Assembly: GCA_037349315.1 (NCBI GenBank)
Contig: JBAIAC010000131.1
Location: 372,001-436,000 of the forward strand
Direction of reading: 5' to 3'
Source: Chelydra serpentina
Taxonomy: Eukaryota > Chordata > Testudines > Chelydridae
DNA: 64,000 nucleotides
Shown: piece by piece, positions 55,120-63,835 of the stretch
Layout: each line of letters begins with the position of its first letter
Position numbering within the stretch: position 1 is the first letter of the stretch
Translations under genes and position numbers: made by a program
The notes under the pieces: model-generated
The model's input: only the letters and a program-made list of their open reading frames with translations
What the model was told of the DNA's origin: nothing
The model's database searches: none

Positions 55120-56029
55120 CAGGCGCTGGAAGGTGGCTGGCGCTCCCTTGAGGCAGGGTCAGGAACTCGTAGAGCCCCAGAGGGGTAATGAAGGCAGATT
55201 TCAGCCGGGCATCTGCATCCAGTGGCACTTGCCAGTAGCCCTTTGTAAGATCCATGGTGGTAAGGTACCGAACCCCTCCCAGCTTGTCTAGGAGCTCGTC
55301 CGGCCGGGGCATGGGGTAGGCATCAGATACAGTGATAGCATTGAGCTTCCGATAGTCCACACAGAACCGGATCGACCCATCCTTTTTGGGGACCAGCACC
55401 ACCGGCGAGGCCCAAGGGCTGGACGACGGCTGGATCACCCCCAAAGCCAGCATGTCCTTGACCTCTCTTTCCAGGTCCCGAGCTGTCTTCCCTGGGACTC
55501 GGAAGGGGGAGCATCTTATAGGTTGGTGCAATCCTGTCTGCACCCGGTGGACAGTCAGATTAGTGCGACCAGGCTGCTTGGAAAACAGCTGTCGGTACAG
55601 ATGCAGCACCCCTCTGATCTCAGCTTGCTGGGCAGGGGTTAGCTGATCAGAGAGGGGGATCGTTTCTTGGGAGGAGCCAGCTCCTGTCTCAGGGAATAGA
55701 TCTACTAGAGGGTCACTTCCCTGCTCCTCCCAATGTCCACACACGGCCAGCACCACATTCCCCCTGTCATAATATGGCTTCATCATATTGACATGGTACA
55801 CCCGGCAGTGGTGTGCCCGGTTAGACATCTCCACCACATAATTTACCTCATTTAGCTGCTTGACAACCTTGAAAGGGCCTTCCCAAGCGGCCTGCAGCTT
55901 GTTTTTCCTCACGGGGATGAGAACCATCACCTGATCCCCGGTGGCGTAGGCGCGGGCTCGCGCCGTGCGGTCATACCAGACCTTTTGCTTCCTCTGGGCT
56001 CTGGCCAGATTTCCCTTGGCCAGGCCCAT
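55067..56029 (-). pseudogene. Integrase C-terminal domain and N-terminal reverse transcriptase (Gmr1-type)
   Basis: After the in-frame TGA at 56048 the same frame continues with the integrase C-terminal part (YDRTARARAYATGDQVMVL, AWEGPFKVVKQLNEVNYVV, CRVYHVNMMKPY). It runs without a break into reverse transcriptase (LALGVIQPSSSPWASPVVLV, KKDGSIRFCVDYRKLN, YLTTMDLTKGYWQV). This directly shows integrase located N-terminal to RT. The frame is lost after LYEFLTLPQG, where a one-base change near 55150 shifts it. Confidence 0.9.
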
Positions 56030-56047
56030 GAGCTCAGTAAGTCTCTC

Positions 56048-57088
56048 TCAGAAGGTCAGGACATACTCCACCACTGACTCTCCCTCGGGGGCAGCCTCCC
56101 CCTCCCATTCGTCTCTCATCAGGTCCAGGGGCCCCCTCACCCTCCTGCCGTATAACAGTTCGAAGGGCGAGAATCCGGTAGACTCCTGGGGCACTTCCCT
56201 GTATGCGAAAAGTAGGTGCAGTAGGTACTTGTCCCAGTCCTGCGGGTGCTGGTTCATAAAGGTTTTCAGCATCATGAAGTTGGACCCTTGGTCTGTCAGG
56301 ACTTCCTTGGGGAACCCCACTCGGGTGAAAATGGTCAGCAGCGCATCCGCCACGGTGTCTGCTTCAATGGAGGATAAGGGCACCGCCTCGGGGTAGCGGG
56401 TGGCGAAATTTACCACCACCAGAATGTATTTCTTCCCTGACCGGGTTGTCTTGCTGAGAGGCCCCACTATGTCCATAGCCACCTTCTGGAAGGGCTCCTC
56501 TATGATGGGCAAAGGCCTCAAAGCCGCTTTCCGCTTGTCCCGAGCCTTCCCCACCCGCTGACAGGGGTCACAGGACCGGCAGTACTGATGTACAGTTGTA
56601 AAGACCCCAGGCCAGTAAAAGTTCTGTAGCAGCCTCTGCCTGGTGCGCCGGATTCCCTGGTGCCCTGCGAGAGGGATGTCATGGGCTAGGTACAGTAACT
56701 TGTGGCGATACTTCTGGGGGACCACCAGCTGCCTCCTGATCCCCCACGTCTCCATCTCACCGGGGGGAGCCCATTCTCGGTACAGGAACCCCTTCTCCCA
56801 CAGGAACCTCTCCTGGCAACCTCTCCACATGGTCTGCACCTCCCTGCGGTCGGCCAGGTCCCTGACCTTCCGCAAGGAGGGATCTCTCTGTAACTCGGCC
56901 TGGAACTCAGCCGCTGGGGAAGGAATGGGAACCTGTTCCCTCGTGCTGTCTGTGTCTGAGGCCACAGCCTCTCTGCGCCTGGTCCTGGGGTACTCCCTCC
57001 CCACTGGGCCAGGGTCTTGCGCCCCGTGCAAGGCACCCTCTCCAAGGCCCGGGCGTAGCGCCCCTTGCCAGCTCTGGCTACGGGTCAT
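56048..57088 (-). pseudogene. Gmr1-type integrase, catalytic Glu region deleted
   Basis: The frame runs from the G7 site; the 346-codon part begins MTRSQSWQGALRPG. The zinc-binding domain has H136, H143, C173 and C176 (HDIPLAGH, CRSCDPCQ). The core has D206 in MDIVGP and D266 in LTDQGSN. Right after NFMM at residue 273 the sequence jumps to a segment (TFMNQHPQDWDKYLL) that normally lies beyond the third catalytic residue. An in-frame deletion of several tens of residues therefore removed the catalytic Glu. A TGA follows VLTF; the same frame continues to the C-terminal part at 55067-56029. Confidence 0.88.
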
Positions 57089-57123
57089 GACCAGGGTGTC
57101 CCGGGATTCACTGGGCCAGTCTT

Positions 57124-58929
57124 CTAGGTCCCCCCCATCAGTACCTCAGTGGGCAAATGCTGGTGCACCCCTATGTCCTTGGGGCCCTCCTTGGCCCCCC
57201 ATTTCAGGTGTACCCTCGCCACAGGTACCTTGAACGGGGTCCCGCCCACCCCTGTTAGGGTCAGGTAGGTGTTGGGTACCACCCGATCTGGGGCCACCAC
57301 CTCGGGCCGGGCCAGCGTCACCTCCGCGCCTGTATCCCAGTATCCAGTGACCTTCCTCCCATATATCTCCAGGGGAACAAGGCACTCTCTCCGAAGGGAC
57401 AGCCCCGCGCCCACCCTATAAACCGAGAACCCTGAGTCCGGAGCATCCAGCCCCCCCGAGGAGCTGGTCTGGGGCCTTCCTCCCTCCGGAGCCGTTGATA
57501 AGCTGCCAGCCCCCCTCTTCTGGGCTGTCGGCCCCTCGTCCGGCTGGGTCCCTACCCAGTTAACCCGGTGTGGGTTTGGTCTGCTCAGTCTGTCTCTGAT
57601 CTTGGGGCATTGGGACCGTAAGTGGCCCCTCTGGCCGCAGTGATAGCAGCTCATGTCCCGTTGGTCCCCTCGAGCAGGTCGGTTGGTTCTGATGTCGGAG
57701 GTTCCCCTCGGGAGGGGGTTCTCCCTATTTCCCCTTTGGGAGGTCCCATGGTGACTCTCTCGCTGCCTCAGGGTGGGCCTGCTCCTTTGGGATTCCTCCC
57801 TGCCACCCCTTGACCGACTGTTCATGAACTCGTTGGCCAGCCGCCCTGCGTGCTGCGGGCTCCCTGGATTTTTGTCCATCAACCATAGCTTCAGGTCTGA
57901 TGGGCACAGTTCATACAGTTGTTCCAGTACGAATAGTTCGAGCAGGTCCTCCATAGTTTGGGCCCCAGCGGTCCACTTGCGGGCGTATCCATGTATCCGG
58001 TTGGCCAGTTGTAGGTACGTGATCTCAGGGGTTTTTCGCTGACCCTGGAACCTTTGACGGTACATCTCAGGAGTCAGCCCAAGCTCGCAGAGCAGGGCCT
58101 TTTTGAACAGTTCATAGTCCCCAGTCTCCGTCTCTTTCATTCGGCCGTACACGTCCAGGCCTGCAGGGTCTAGTAAGGGGGTGAGATACTGGATCTTGTC
58201 TGCAGGGTCAACCTTGTGCAACCTGCAGGCATTCTCAAAGGCCGCCAGGAAGCTGTCTATGTCTTCCCCTTCCTTACGCCGGGCCAGGAAGTTACGATCA
58301 AACTTCCCTGTAGTCTTGGGTCCCCCCTCACTCACCGCAGCCGGGGCCTCACTGCTCCTCAGTCTGGCCAGCTCCAGCTCACGCTGGCGTTGTTTCTCCT
58401 CGTGCTGACGTTGTTTTTCCCGTTCTTCCCGCTCCTCCTTCAGTTCCTGCTGTCTCAACTTGAGCTCTTTCAGTTTTATTTCCCTCTCCCAATCTGGCCG
58501 CCTCCGCTGCTGGGATGCGGAGCTCCTCCGGGAAGATCCCCTGCTGGCCGCTGGGGTCAAGGTGCCCTCGGTATTTGCTGGGCTTTCCCCAACCTCTCCC
58601 CTGTGCAGAGGCGAGAGGGGTCTTGGGATGTCCTCGGCAGCAGTCTGACCCCTCCCAGCCAGGTCAGGCCCTGGGGCCCATGCTGCGTCTGTCGGGCGGC
58701 TTCGCCCAGGGACAGGGATCGGGTCGTCCAAGCGATCCTTCTCCTCCAGCTGCGCAATCAGTTGGTCTTTGGTGGACCTCCCAAGGCGCAGCCCCCTCTG
58801 CCTGCACAGCTCCACCAGGTCGTTCTTACGGCGCTTAGCGTACATCTTCCTGTTGGCCACTCTCAGGCCTGTGCGGTCTTGGCCCCCACGGCTTCCAGGA
58901 GGAACCCCTAGTGTGCCAGCCCTTCTCAT
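57124..58929 (-). CDS. Gmr1-type Gag-protease ORF with SAP-like, SCAN-like, zinc-knuckle and DTG motifs
   Basis: The intact 601-codon frame has these parts in order: a SAP-like motif at residues 35-65 (KNDLVELCRQRGLRLGRS), a charged coiled coil at 146-192, and a capsid region at 215-375. The end of the capsid (TPEITYLQLANRIHGYARKW, then MEDLLELFVLEQLYELCP) matches the SCAN domain fold signature. A zinc knuckle follows at 428-441 (CYHCGQRGHLRSQC), then an aspartic protease with WDTGAEVTLA at 531-540. SCAN domains of vertebrate zinc-finger factors are thought to derive from a Gmr1-type Gag, and this copy fits that. The ORF ends at TAG just after a G7 run, beyond which pol continues in the -1 frame. 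The start is the first Met; Met29 is an alternative. Confidence 0.93.
   Translation of the reverse strand: MRRAGTLGVPPGSRGGQDRTGLRVANRKMYAKRRKNDLVELCRQRGLRLGRSTKDQLIAQLEEKDRLDDPIPVPGRSRPTDAAWAPGPDLAGRGQTAAEDIPRPLSPLHRGEVGESPANTEGTLTPAASRGSSRRSSASQQRRRPDWEREIKLKELKLRQQELKEEREEREKQRQHEEKQRQRELELARLRSSEAPAAVSEGGPKTTGKFDRNFLARRKEGEDIDSFLAAFENACRLHKVDPADKIQYLTPLLDPAGLDVYGRMKETETGDYELFKKALLCELGLTPEMYRQRFQGQRKTPEITYLQLANRIHGYARKWTAGAQTMEDLLELFVLEQLYELCPSDLKLWLMDKNPGSPQHAGRLANEFMNSRSRGGREESQRSRPTLRQRESHHGTSQRGNRENPLPRGTSDIRTNRPARGDQRDMSCYHCGQRGHLRSQCPKIRDRLSRPNPHRVNWVGTQPDEGPTAQKRGAGSLSTAPEGGRPQTSSSGGLDAPDSGFSVYRVGAGLSLRRECLVPLEIYGRKVTGYWDTGAEVTLARPEVVAPDRVVPNTYLTLTGVGGTPFKVPVARVHLKWGAKEGPKDIGVHQHLPTEVLMGGT
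57130..57136 (-). promoter_or_regulatory. G7 slippery run at the Gag-protease/pol boundary
   Basis: The minus strand reads ATG GGG GGG ACC TAG at the end of the Gag-protease frame. A -1 slip on the G-GGG-GGG heptamer reads on as GAC CTA GAA GAC TGG into the pol frame, which is then open for hundreds of codons. It may be a programmed -1 frameshift or a one-base deletion in a homopolymer. Confidence 0.5.
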
Positions 58930-59080
58930 TGGTCACACCCCTCAGGGTTAAGCGTAACTCCTCCGCCCCCTGAAACCGCTTCTCTCTGCCTCTTCAGCAA
59001 CCGGCTCCCCGTCAATCCCCCTTCGTTGTACTGCGCTCCAGTCACTTACTGCAGGAATTGCCGTTCATGGGGTGCAGAAG

Positions 59081-59098
59081 ATCCCACCGCTGCCACCA
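59081..59098 (-). promoter_or_regulatory. Primer-binding site, tRNA-Leu type
   Basis: Two bases inside the 5' LTR the minus strand reads TGGTGGCAGCGGTGGGAT. This complements the 3' end of vertebrate tRNA-Leu(AAG) including CCA. The two-base spacer to the LTR is standard for this group. The tRNA assignment is by recalled tRNA sequence. Confidence 0.8.
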
Positions 59099-59100
59099 GT

Positions 59101-59535
59101 TGTCACGGAGTGTGGGGAGTCAGGTCCTGCACCCCTCTTCCCGGGATTCAATGTGACTCTCAGCCAGCCAGTAGAACAGAAGGTTTATTAGGGTTGTCAG
59201 GAAAGAGTCCAAACAGAGCTTGTAAGTATGACCAGGACCCCTCAGCTGGGGCCTTCTGGGGGGCAGGGAGCTTAGACCCCGGCTCTGGGGCTCCCTGCGT
59301 TTCACCACCCAGCTCCAAACTGACTACAAAACCAGCCAAACCTCCAGCAGGCTCTTCCCCTCCCCCGGGGCCCCTCCTCTAGCCTTTTACCATTCTCCCA
59401 GCCAAAGGTGTCACCTCCCAACCCCCGTCCTGGCTCATGTTACAGCCTCAGGTAAAGTCTCGCATTCCCGATGCAGCCTTTCTCAATGCAGCCAGCCTCT
59501 CAGGTCAGATCCATCTCGCTCTCTACTCCGTCACA
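59101..59535 (-). repeat. 5' LTR of the Gmr1-type element
   Basis: The 435-bp LTR is nearly identical to the copy at 53770-54205. Differences are one G in the opening homopolymer, and C/T, A/G, A/G, C/T and A/G substitutions. It drives the minus-strand element. Confidence 0.95.
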
Positions 59536-59540
59536 CTATC

Positions 59541-59932
59541 CACAGTGGCAACCACTTCATAACAGAACCCAGCACCAAGCTCTGCAAAGAATTACCATCG
59601 TATCTCACTGAAAAGATCACACATATTTCGGAAGGCTTCTCTGGATCCACCCTGTCTATACCTGCTAACAAACAGCTCACCTGTATTCCCAGAGTTCAGT
59701 ACATTCACTCATTAAGTAATACGAAACTCCATCAGGATGTCCAGATTCAAGACCTGTGAATTTGCCCCACGCCCTTCCTGGCTAGCAAAAAGGAATCATG
59801 AGCAACTGGTGTCATTCATGACCAAAATAGCTAATGCTTTATTTAGGGAAAGAAGTTCTCTTCCTCCTCCTCTCACTCACGCTTACTAGCCTGACCAACG
59901 GAAGCAACCCAGATAACCCCTTCCAAATCCTA
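59541..59932. other. Sequence right of the gypsy element, no gene seen
   Basis: Intronic sequence continuous with that left of 53765 once the gypsy element is removed. No coding exon or RNA gene was recognised. Confidence 0.4.
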
Positions 59933-60274
59933 GGCCTAGTCTACACCTAAAACTTAAGTTGACCTAGCTAAATTGCTCAGGGTTGTAAAAAATTTCACAC
60001 CCTGTGCGACCTAGTTAGGTCAACTTAACCTACTATCGCCTCTCAAATGGGTGGATTTACTACAGTGACAGAAAACCCTCTTCCGTCACTGTAATAAGTG
60101 TCTGGTGAAGTGGGTCTTTGCCCACAAAAGCTTATGCTCCAATATATCTGTTAGTCTATAAGGTGCTACGGGGCTCTTTGTCGCTCTTGCAGATTCAGAC
60201 TGACACAGCTACCCCTCTGATACTTGTAATAAGTGTCTATGCTACAGCTATGCTGCTGTAGTGTGGACATACCC
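59933..60274. mobile_element. MITE interrupted by a Penelope tail
   Basis: Inverted ends are GGCCTAGTCTACACCTAAAA and, from the right, GGGTATGTCCACACTACAGC. CTA on both sides (59930-59932 and 60275-60277) is a 3-bp duplication consistent with Harbinger-type insertion. It carries a 121-bp insertion at 60104-60224. Confidence 0.75.
60104..60224 (+). mobile_element. Penelope-like 3' tail with 14-bp TSD
   Basis: The 121-bp insert reads GGTGAAGTGGGTCTTTGCCC... GGTGCTACGGGGCTCTTTGTC... CAGACTGACACAGCTACCCC. It resembles the 3' tail at 52600-52700. It is flanked by an exact 14-bp duplication TGTAATAAGTGTCT (60090-60103 and 60225-60238). Confidence 0.9.
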
Positions 60275-60427
60275 CTACTCTAAATCAGGCCTATGAAATT
60301 CTAGAACAAAGGCTTGCAGCCTGGGAGCTATGAACATGTGTCATGGAATCATAACCACCTTGCTCTTCCCATCTTGCTAATGGGAACAAGAGTTGAGAAC
60401 CACTTCTCTAGTAACGCATAAGTTAGG

Positions 60428-60788
60428 TCTTCACTAGACTTTTTGTCTATTGACTCAAGGTAATTAACACATTTGTAAAAGCTAGTGTGGACACTCCCCA
60501 AATGAAATGTAGAGGTGTGGCTTTCCAGTATGCTCTGAAACTCTGCACATGGAAAGTAAGGGCACCTTGTCTACACTTGAAATGCAACAGCAGCACAGCC
60601 ACAGCACTGCAACTGCGTCATTGTAGTGCTTCAGTGTAGACACTACCTACGTCGATGGGAGAGGTTCTCCCACTGGTGTGGAGAGGTGGTCTACACCATC
60701 TAGCACTATCTACACAGAAACTTGGGTCAGCTTAACTACATCATTCATGGTGTGGGACAATCTACTTTTCTACTGTAGACCAGCCTAA
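60428..60788. mobile_element. MITE-like sequence
   Basis: Ends resemble turtle MITE termini (TTAGGTCTTCACTAGAC and, from the right, TTAGGCTGGTCTACAG). The inner part has GCACCTTGTCTACACTTG, so two nested elements are possible. No coding capacity. The span 60789-61299 shows old repeats only. Confidence 0.45.
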
Positions 60789-61299
60789 AGATGCCTGTTG
60801 TTAAAGTATATAGCTATTTCCATTTTATTATTTGTATTACCATAGTGCCTAGGAACCCCCAGTATACTGTTGTGCCAAGTGCTGTGCAAACAGAACTAAA
60901 AGATAATCCCTTACCCAAAGAGTTTACAACCTACTATAAGACTAGAGACAACAGGTAATACAGACAGACAGATGGGGCAAAACACAAGGAAACAAAGACA
61001 CCCTTTATTTGAGTCCCATAAAATAAAGAGGCAACACCATTCTGGAGAGAATTCCCTAGTGCAGCAGTTTGGGTGCCAGACTGTGAATATAGGGAAAGGT
61101 ATTATAGTCCGGCACTGCGCACAGAAATGTGTTTATTGCCAAAAAAACAAACAAAAAAACAGTTCAGTGCTCAGGCCTTTGGCATAAAGGGAATTCAAGG
61201 CAGAAACCGAATGAAGCATTAGACTAGAGCAATGGTTCTCAACCAGGGGTACAGGTACTCATGGGGATACTTTGAGGTCTTCTAGGGAGTACATAGACT

Positions 61300-61602
61300 C
61301 ATAGAATATCAGGGTTGGAAGGGACCTTAGGAGGTCATCTAGTCCAACCCCCTGCTCAAAGCAGGACCAAGCCCCAATTTTTGCCCCAGATCCCTAAATG
61401 GCCCCCTCAAGGATTGAACTCACAACCCTGGGTTTAGCAGGCCAATGCTCAAACCACTGAGCTATCCCTCCCCCCAACTCATCTAGATATTAGCCTAGTT
61501 TTACAACAGGCTACATAAAAAACATTAGTAAAGTCAGTACAAACTAGGGACATAAGCAACGTGTAAAAACTGTAACCATGTAACAGATTAAAATACTATC
61601 AG
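61300..61602 (-). mobile_element. SINE with CR1 tail plus the same 127-bp 5' extension
   Basis: Minus-strand SINE at 61300-61475 is joined to 61476-61602, which is identical over 127 bp to 32097-32223. Flanking DNA differs on both sides of the two loci. The SINE bodies are also nearly identical. The span 61603-62100 shows no gene. Confidence 0.85.
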
Positions 61603-62370
61603 CTACATGGTTAAACGTTTACCTGGGGAACTAGGGGTCCCAGCCACTGGCCCCACACCCAGGGTCCCACAGCCCAGAGTGACCCCAGGCGCAGACTGGG
61701 CATGTGGGGCCAGCAGCTCCAAGCAGGGCAGAGTTTAACCATTAACAGAAACCAATAAGCATCAAGCTCATCAGTTAACCTCTTACATCCCTAGTACAAA
61801 CTAAAATTTCATATAGACAATGGCTTATTTATATAGCTCTATATCCTATACACTGAAATGTAAGTAAAATATTTATATTCCAATTGATTTATTTTATAAT
61901 TATATGGCAAAAATAGAAAGTCAGCAATTTTTCAGTAATAGTGTGGCTGTGACACCTTTATATTTTTTGTGTGATTTTGTAAACAAGTAGTTTTTAAGTG
62001 AGGTAATATTTGGGGGTACACAAGACAAATAAAACTCCTGAAAGGGGTACAGCAGTTACTGCAGCATCTCCTATACACACCAAGGGAAGCGCTGCTTCTA
62101 TCCCACCCAGCCCCTAAACCCGCCCACCTAGGACGGCCCCCCGGTCCCCACAGAGAGCGTGGCCTCTCTCCCAGAGGCTGGGGGGGGGGCGCTCGACACC
62201 CCGGCGATGTGAGAAGCGGGGCCGCCCGCGCCGCGCAGGATCCTAAGGAAGGAGGGGCTCCTTCCTACCGTGCCCCGCGCACCCCAGCCCAGAGCCCCCC
62301 CTTCACACCAAAGCCCCAGAGCCCGCACCCCCAGCCGGAGGGGGCACCGGGGGTCCCACCCCGCACTCAC

Positions 62371-62401
62371 CTTGGGCGGACGTAGCCTTCGCCCGCTCCA
62401 T
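62371..62401 (-). CDS. CKAP2L: CKAP2L coding exon 1 (start codon)
   Basis: The first coding exon encodes MERAKATSAQ plus one base (phase 1). It ends at a consensus GTGAGT donor (62370-62365). The split codon joins exon 2 to give Q-E-ERQKKLQEY, matching the CKAP2L amino terminus in which a short variable leader precedes a conserved EERQ(K/R)KLQEYL block. The ATG has G at -3 and G at +4. An in-frame upstream ATG at 62596 would add 65 residues, but the known family leader is only about a dozen residues, so 62401 is preferred. The exon lies in a CpG-rich region. CKAP2L is a spindle and centrosome protein of dividing cells, including neural progenitors. Exon identity rests on splice phase and family recall, not on a transcript. 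Confidence 0.85.
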
Positions 62402-62404
62402 AGC

Positions 62405-62600
62405 TCCCTCACCTTCTCCGCCGGAGCCCGACAAAGCGGCCCTGTCTGTCCCACCCTTCCCGCGGCCAACCGTCCCTGCGCGCTCATTGGCCGTCGCCGC
62501 GTTCGAAGCAGCCAATAGGAGAAAAGACGAGTATGAGGCGGCACGGCGCAGGCGTTTAGCTAGCGAGGCGCAGCGGGCGGGACCGCGGGATGTCAATCAT
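62405..62600 (-). promoter_or_regulatory. CKAP2L CpG-rich promoter with CCAAT boxes and a CHR-like site
   Basis: Just upstream of the CKAP2L start codon the DNA is GC- and CpG-rich. It carries CCAAT boxes in both orientations, CCAAT on the plus strand at 62512-62516 and ATTGG at 62486-62490. A palindromic TTCGAA lies at 62502-62507 between them. Paired CCAAT boxes with a CHR element (consensus TTTGAA, with TTCGAA a tolerated variant) are typical of promoters bound by NF-Y and DREAM/MuvB and active in G2/M, which suits a mitotic gene. No TATA box is evident. The transcription start and factor binding are inferred. Confidence 0.6.
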
Positions 62601-62767
62601 GGGGGGTGCGCCCCGTTCCTGCCTTTTTTCTGAGGGGTTGTGGGGAAGGCATCTCCCTGGCTGAGGTGGATAGGGGACTGCAGGCCAGGTATGGGACCAG
62701 GGCGCTCGGTGCTGTACACTGCACATAAGGCACTGTCTCACTGCTAGGGGTGCCAATTTTCTATTGA

Positions 62768-62872
62768 GGAGTCCAGTGGCACCTTAAGGTCTAACAGATT
62801 TATTTAGTCTTTAAGGTGCCACCAGACTTGTCTTTTTTGTGGATACAGACTAACATGGCTACCCCCGATACA
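62768..62872. mobile_element. Small inverted Penelope tail pair
   Basis: A minus-oriented tail (GAGTCCAGTGGCACCTTAAGG) is followed within 40 bp by a plus-oriented one (TTTAAGGTGCCACCAGACTTG, then GATACAGACTAACATGGCTA). The two arms are complementary and fold back. The layout repeats in miniature the inverted composite at 50672-52700. No target duplication was found. Confidence 0.7.
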
Positions 62873-62892
62873 TACTTGGCAAATTTCTAATG

Positions 62893-63623
62893 CAGGGGTG
62901 GCCAGCCTGAGTAGGAGCCCGAATTTACCAATGTACGTTGCCAAACAGCCACAGTAATACGTCAGCATCCCCCTGAGTTCCCGCCCTGCTAGGGGCGGCT
63001 CCAGGCACCAGCGCAGCAAGCGTGTGCCTGGGGCGGCAAGCCGCGGGGGGTGGTGCGATGGTTGCTGCGAGGGCAGCAGTCAGGCAGCCTTTGGCGGCGT
63101 TTCTGCGGGAGGTCTGCCGGTCCCGTGGATTTGGCGGCAATTTGGTGGTGGGCATGTTGACGGTGCAGGACCAGCAGATCACCTGCAGAAACTCCGCCAA
63201 ATCCGCGTGACCAGCGGACCGCCCACAGGCATGCCGCCAAAGGCCACCTGACTGCTGTGCTTGGTGCAGCAAAAATCATAGACCCTGTCCCCTGCTCCCA
63301 GCGCCTGCCACCCACCAGCGGGACCACTGATCAGCACCTCCCACTCCCTCCCCGCACCTCCTGATCAGCTGTTTCGTGGCATGCAGGAGGCTCTGAGGGG
63401 GAGGAGCGAGGGCACGACAGGCTCACTCGGGAGGGCACGGGAAGGGGTGGAGTGGCGGCAGGGCCTGGGGCAGAGCCAGGGGTTGAGCAGTGAGCACCCC
63501 CCGGCACATTAGAAAATTGGCACCTGTAGCTCCAGCCCTGGAGTTGGTACCTATATAAGGAGGCTGCATATTAACTTCTGAAGAGCCGCATGTGGCTCCG
63601 GAACCACAGGTTGGCCACCCCTG
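62893..63623. mobile_element. hAT MITE with 8-bp TSD and a nested insert
   Basis: Ends read CAGGGGTGGCCAGCCTGAGT and, from the right, CAGGGGTGGCCAACCTGTGG. An exact TTCTAATG duplication flanks it (62885-62892 and 63624-63631). The interior 62990-63542 has its own partial inverted ends (AGGGGCGGCTCCAGGCACC and, from the right, CAGGGCTGGAGCTACAGG), indicating a second, nested element. It lies upstream of CKAP2L. Confidence 0.9.
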
Positions 63624-63835
63624 TTCTAATGGTATAAAACCAAACACTCCTGCCCCGCCTCTTCCCCGAGGCCCTGCCCCTGCTCGCTCCATCCCCCCTC
63701 CCTCGCTCTCTTCCCACCCTCACTCACTTTCACATGGCTGGGGTGTAGGAGGGGCTCTGGGCTGGGGCAGAGGGTTGGGATGCAGGGGAGGTAAGGGCTC
63801 CAGTTCGGGGTGCAGGCTCTGGGGTGGGGCCAGGG

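Larger units (their letters stand above)
53770..59535 (-). mobile_element. Ty3/gypsy retrotransposon, Gmr1 type, with SCAN-like Gag
   Basis: A complete-length element on the minus strand has LTRs at 53770-54205 and 59101-59535 and a 5-bp target duplication CTATC (53765-53769 and 59536-59540). Order from the right is LTR, PBS, Gag-protease, integrase, reverse transcriptase-RNase H, PPT, LTR. Integrase precedes reverse transcriptase, the reverse of most Ty3/gypsy elements, as described for Gmr1 elements of deuterostomes. I count about five substitutions and one 1-bp indel between the LTRs, so insertion is recent. It is defective: stop in the integrase tail, lost integrase glutamate region, and frameshift in reverse transcriptase. 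It lies sense to CKAP2L in intron 1. Confidence 0.94.

Noticed and set aside
58216..58911. 231-codon plus-strand frame
   Set aside because: Antisense to the Gmr1-type Gag; no similarity and no promoter.
62303..62596. Upstream in-frame Met for CKAP2L giving a 65-residue extension
   Set aside because: The extension is low-complexity, GC-driven and not matched by the known family N terminus; the internal ATG at 62401 has better family support.
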